A stretch of 5,458 bases of DNA from Marinagarivorans sp. UBA5870. Its GTDB lineage: Bacteria > Pseudomonadota > Gammaproteobacteria > Pseudomonadales > Cellvibrionaceae. The notes under the pieces are model-generated. The model was not told where the DNA came from, made no database searches, and worked only from the letters and a program-made list of their open reading frames with translations. The position numbers and the translations under genes are program-made. Position 1 is the first letter of the stretch. The number at the start of each line of letters is the position of its first letter. Shown one piece after another: positions 4,682 to 5,458 of the stretch. The DNA lies in contig DJFO01000349.1 of the NCBI GenBank assembly GCA_002432555.1, forward strand, positions 3,954 through 9,411, given 5' to 3'.

Positions 4682-5359
4682 ATGTCAGACGAGGTAAAAC
4701 TTTTCACTTTTAACGAACTGGGTCTGCGATTCGGACAAGAACTCGATCTGTTGCCTAAGGTCGCGGACAAGGATTCGGTCGTTCCCGTGGAGCTTGTCGG
4801 TTGTCTGAGGAATGAATGCATCATCATAGGCCCCCCTTCCAGTACCGGGGTCTTACCTCGTCTTGCGGAAGGCCAACGAGTGGTCGTACGAGTAAAGCTG
4901 GCGGGCGGCATAGCCCTGTTCCCCACCACAGTGCTTTTTATCAGTGAAATTCCGGTCATCATGGTCTATCTGGACTACCCGCGAGACATCAAGTTTAAGC
5001 AAGTCCGCGGCGCTTTCCGAGTCGATGTCACTTTGCCGGTGCTCGCCTCCAACCTCAGCGAAAAACGTTATTTTGGTGTCGCCGGAAAAATAATCGACAT
5101 AAGCGTGACGGGTGCGCGGATCGAGATGTTTGAGGAGCTCGGTACGACAGGTCATGAAATCGAGATAAAAGGGAAATTCCAAGTCGGTCGGCTTCAACGA
5201 ACCTTGCAAATTGCCGCGCTGATACGGGCGCGCACAGCCCGCGAAGGAAGCTTTATCTACGGAGTGGAGTTCCACGATGGAGACGAAGACAAACTACTGG
5301 TCCTGATGGGGTTTACCTTCCATGCTATGGTCTTTGGCCAAATCCAGACTATACGTTAG
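4682..5359 (+). CDS. YcgR-like PilZ-domain protein, cyclic-di-GMP receptor
   Basis: This 225-residue cytosolic protein has the two-domain layout of YcgR. The N-terminal YcgR/PilZN-type beta-barrel covers about residues 8-100 (FNELGLRFGQELDLL, LVGCLRNECIIIGPP, LAEGQRVVVRVKLAGGIALF). A PilZ domain covers about 105-215 and carries both cyclic-di-GMP contacts: RGAFR (RxxxR, Arg109 and Arg113) and DISVTG (DxSxxG, 139-144). GVEF (194-197) is the usual late PilZ strand. All key ligand residues are intact, so binding is expected. YcgR slows the flagellar motor when loaded with cyclic-di-GMP; other relatives act on exopolysaccharide or adhesion, and no flagellar gene is visible here, so the output is open. 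ATG 4682 follows GAAGG (4673-4677) at four bases, a short spacing. The gene lies 106 bp after the CNB gene, perhaps in one transcript, and overlaps the next gene by 38 bp. Confidence 0.93.
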   Translation: MSDEVKLFTFNELGLRFGQELDLLPKVADKDSVVPVELVGCLRNECIIIGPPSSTGVLPRLAEGQRVVVRVKLAGGIALFPTTVLFISEIPVIMVYLDYPRDIKFKQVRGAFRVDVTLPVLASNLSEKRYFGVAGKIIDISVTGARIEMFEELGTTGHEIEIKGKFQVGRLQRTLQIAALIRARTAREGSFIYGVEFHDGDEDKLLVLMGFTFHAMVFGQIQTIR

Positions 5360-5458
5360 CGGCTTGGCTTGGTGGCTAGCACTGCCAGCGCAGGCCCTGG
5401 ATGAGCAGCGCCTGTGGCTGCCCGCCAAACATCGCGCGCTGCAGCCTGCCTTAATCGA
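5322..5458 (+). CDS. Secreted protein, N-terminus only; possibly soluble lytic transglycosylase (Slt)
   Basis: A frame opens at ATG 5322, inside the end of the PilZ gene in another frame, and runs open to the window edge. It encodes 45 complete residues. The first 25 make a good signal peptide: MLWSLAKSRLY with Lys7 and Arg9, a hydrophobic stretch VSGLAWWLALP, and AQA at 23-25 as the cleavage site. The mature start, LDEQRLWLPAKHRALQPALI, recalls the LDEQR with a following helix at the mature N-terminus of E. coli Slt70, a periplasmic enzyme that cleaves peptidoglycan to anhydromuropeptides. This rests on about 20 residues recalled from memory, so the family is tentative. A weak purine-rich GATGGGG (5305-5311) lies ten bases upstream. 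The 38-bp overlap suggests translational coupling with the PilZ gene. Confidence 0.6.
   Translation, partial: MLWSLAKSRLYVSGLAWWLALPAQALDEQRLWLPAKHRALQPALI

Overview
The window looks like ordinary chromosomal DNA of a gammaproteobacterium. The reasons are a gammaproteobacterial-type RecA C-terminus followed directly by recX, a YcgR-type PilZ protein, and a periplasmic chalcone-isomerase-like/TonB-C fusion. I see no transposase, integrase, phage gene, tRNA, rRNA or CRISPR array. The genus cannot be fixed from this sequence alone.

Left part (1-1705, all + strand): the 3' end of recA, a hairpin with a short T-rich tail, recX, then a 221-residue short-chain dehydrogenase/reductase (SDR) of the C-factor (CsgA)-like type with its own strong Shine-Dalgarno. 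RecA and RecX are the recombinase and its modulator. In E. coli the gene after recX is alaS; here it is the SDR gene, so that part of the neighbourhood differs.

Middle part (1706-3661): a short spacer with a two-unit 23-bp tandem repeat, then a 192-residue soluble protein that I do not recognise (+). A convergent gene (-) follows for a secreted 385-residue protein that joins a chalcone-isomerase-like domain, an Ala/Pro-rich linker and a TonB C-terminal domain.

Right part (3662-5458): a divergent control region of about 257 bp with a perfect TATAAT and a 7-bp-arm inverted repeat beside it. It leads into a + strand cluster: a stand-alone cyclic-nucleotide-binding-fold protein without a DNA-binding domain, a YcgR-like PilZ (cyclic-di-GMP receptor) protein, and the start of a secreted protein that overlaps the PilZ gene by 38 bp. 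The secreted protein's first mature residues resemble soluble lytic transglycosylases (Slt). Two nucleotide-sensing proteins next to a probable cell-wall enzyme suggest a second-messenger-controlled envelope or motility function. That link is inference from gene order. I found no clear sign of a wholly new system; the best candidates for a second look are the CHI-like/TonB fusion, the CNB-PilZ pair with its control region, and the unrecognised 192-residue protein.
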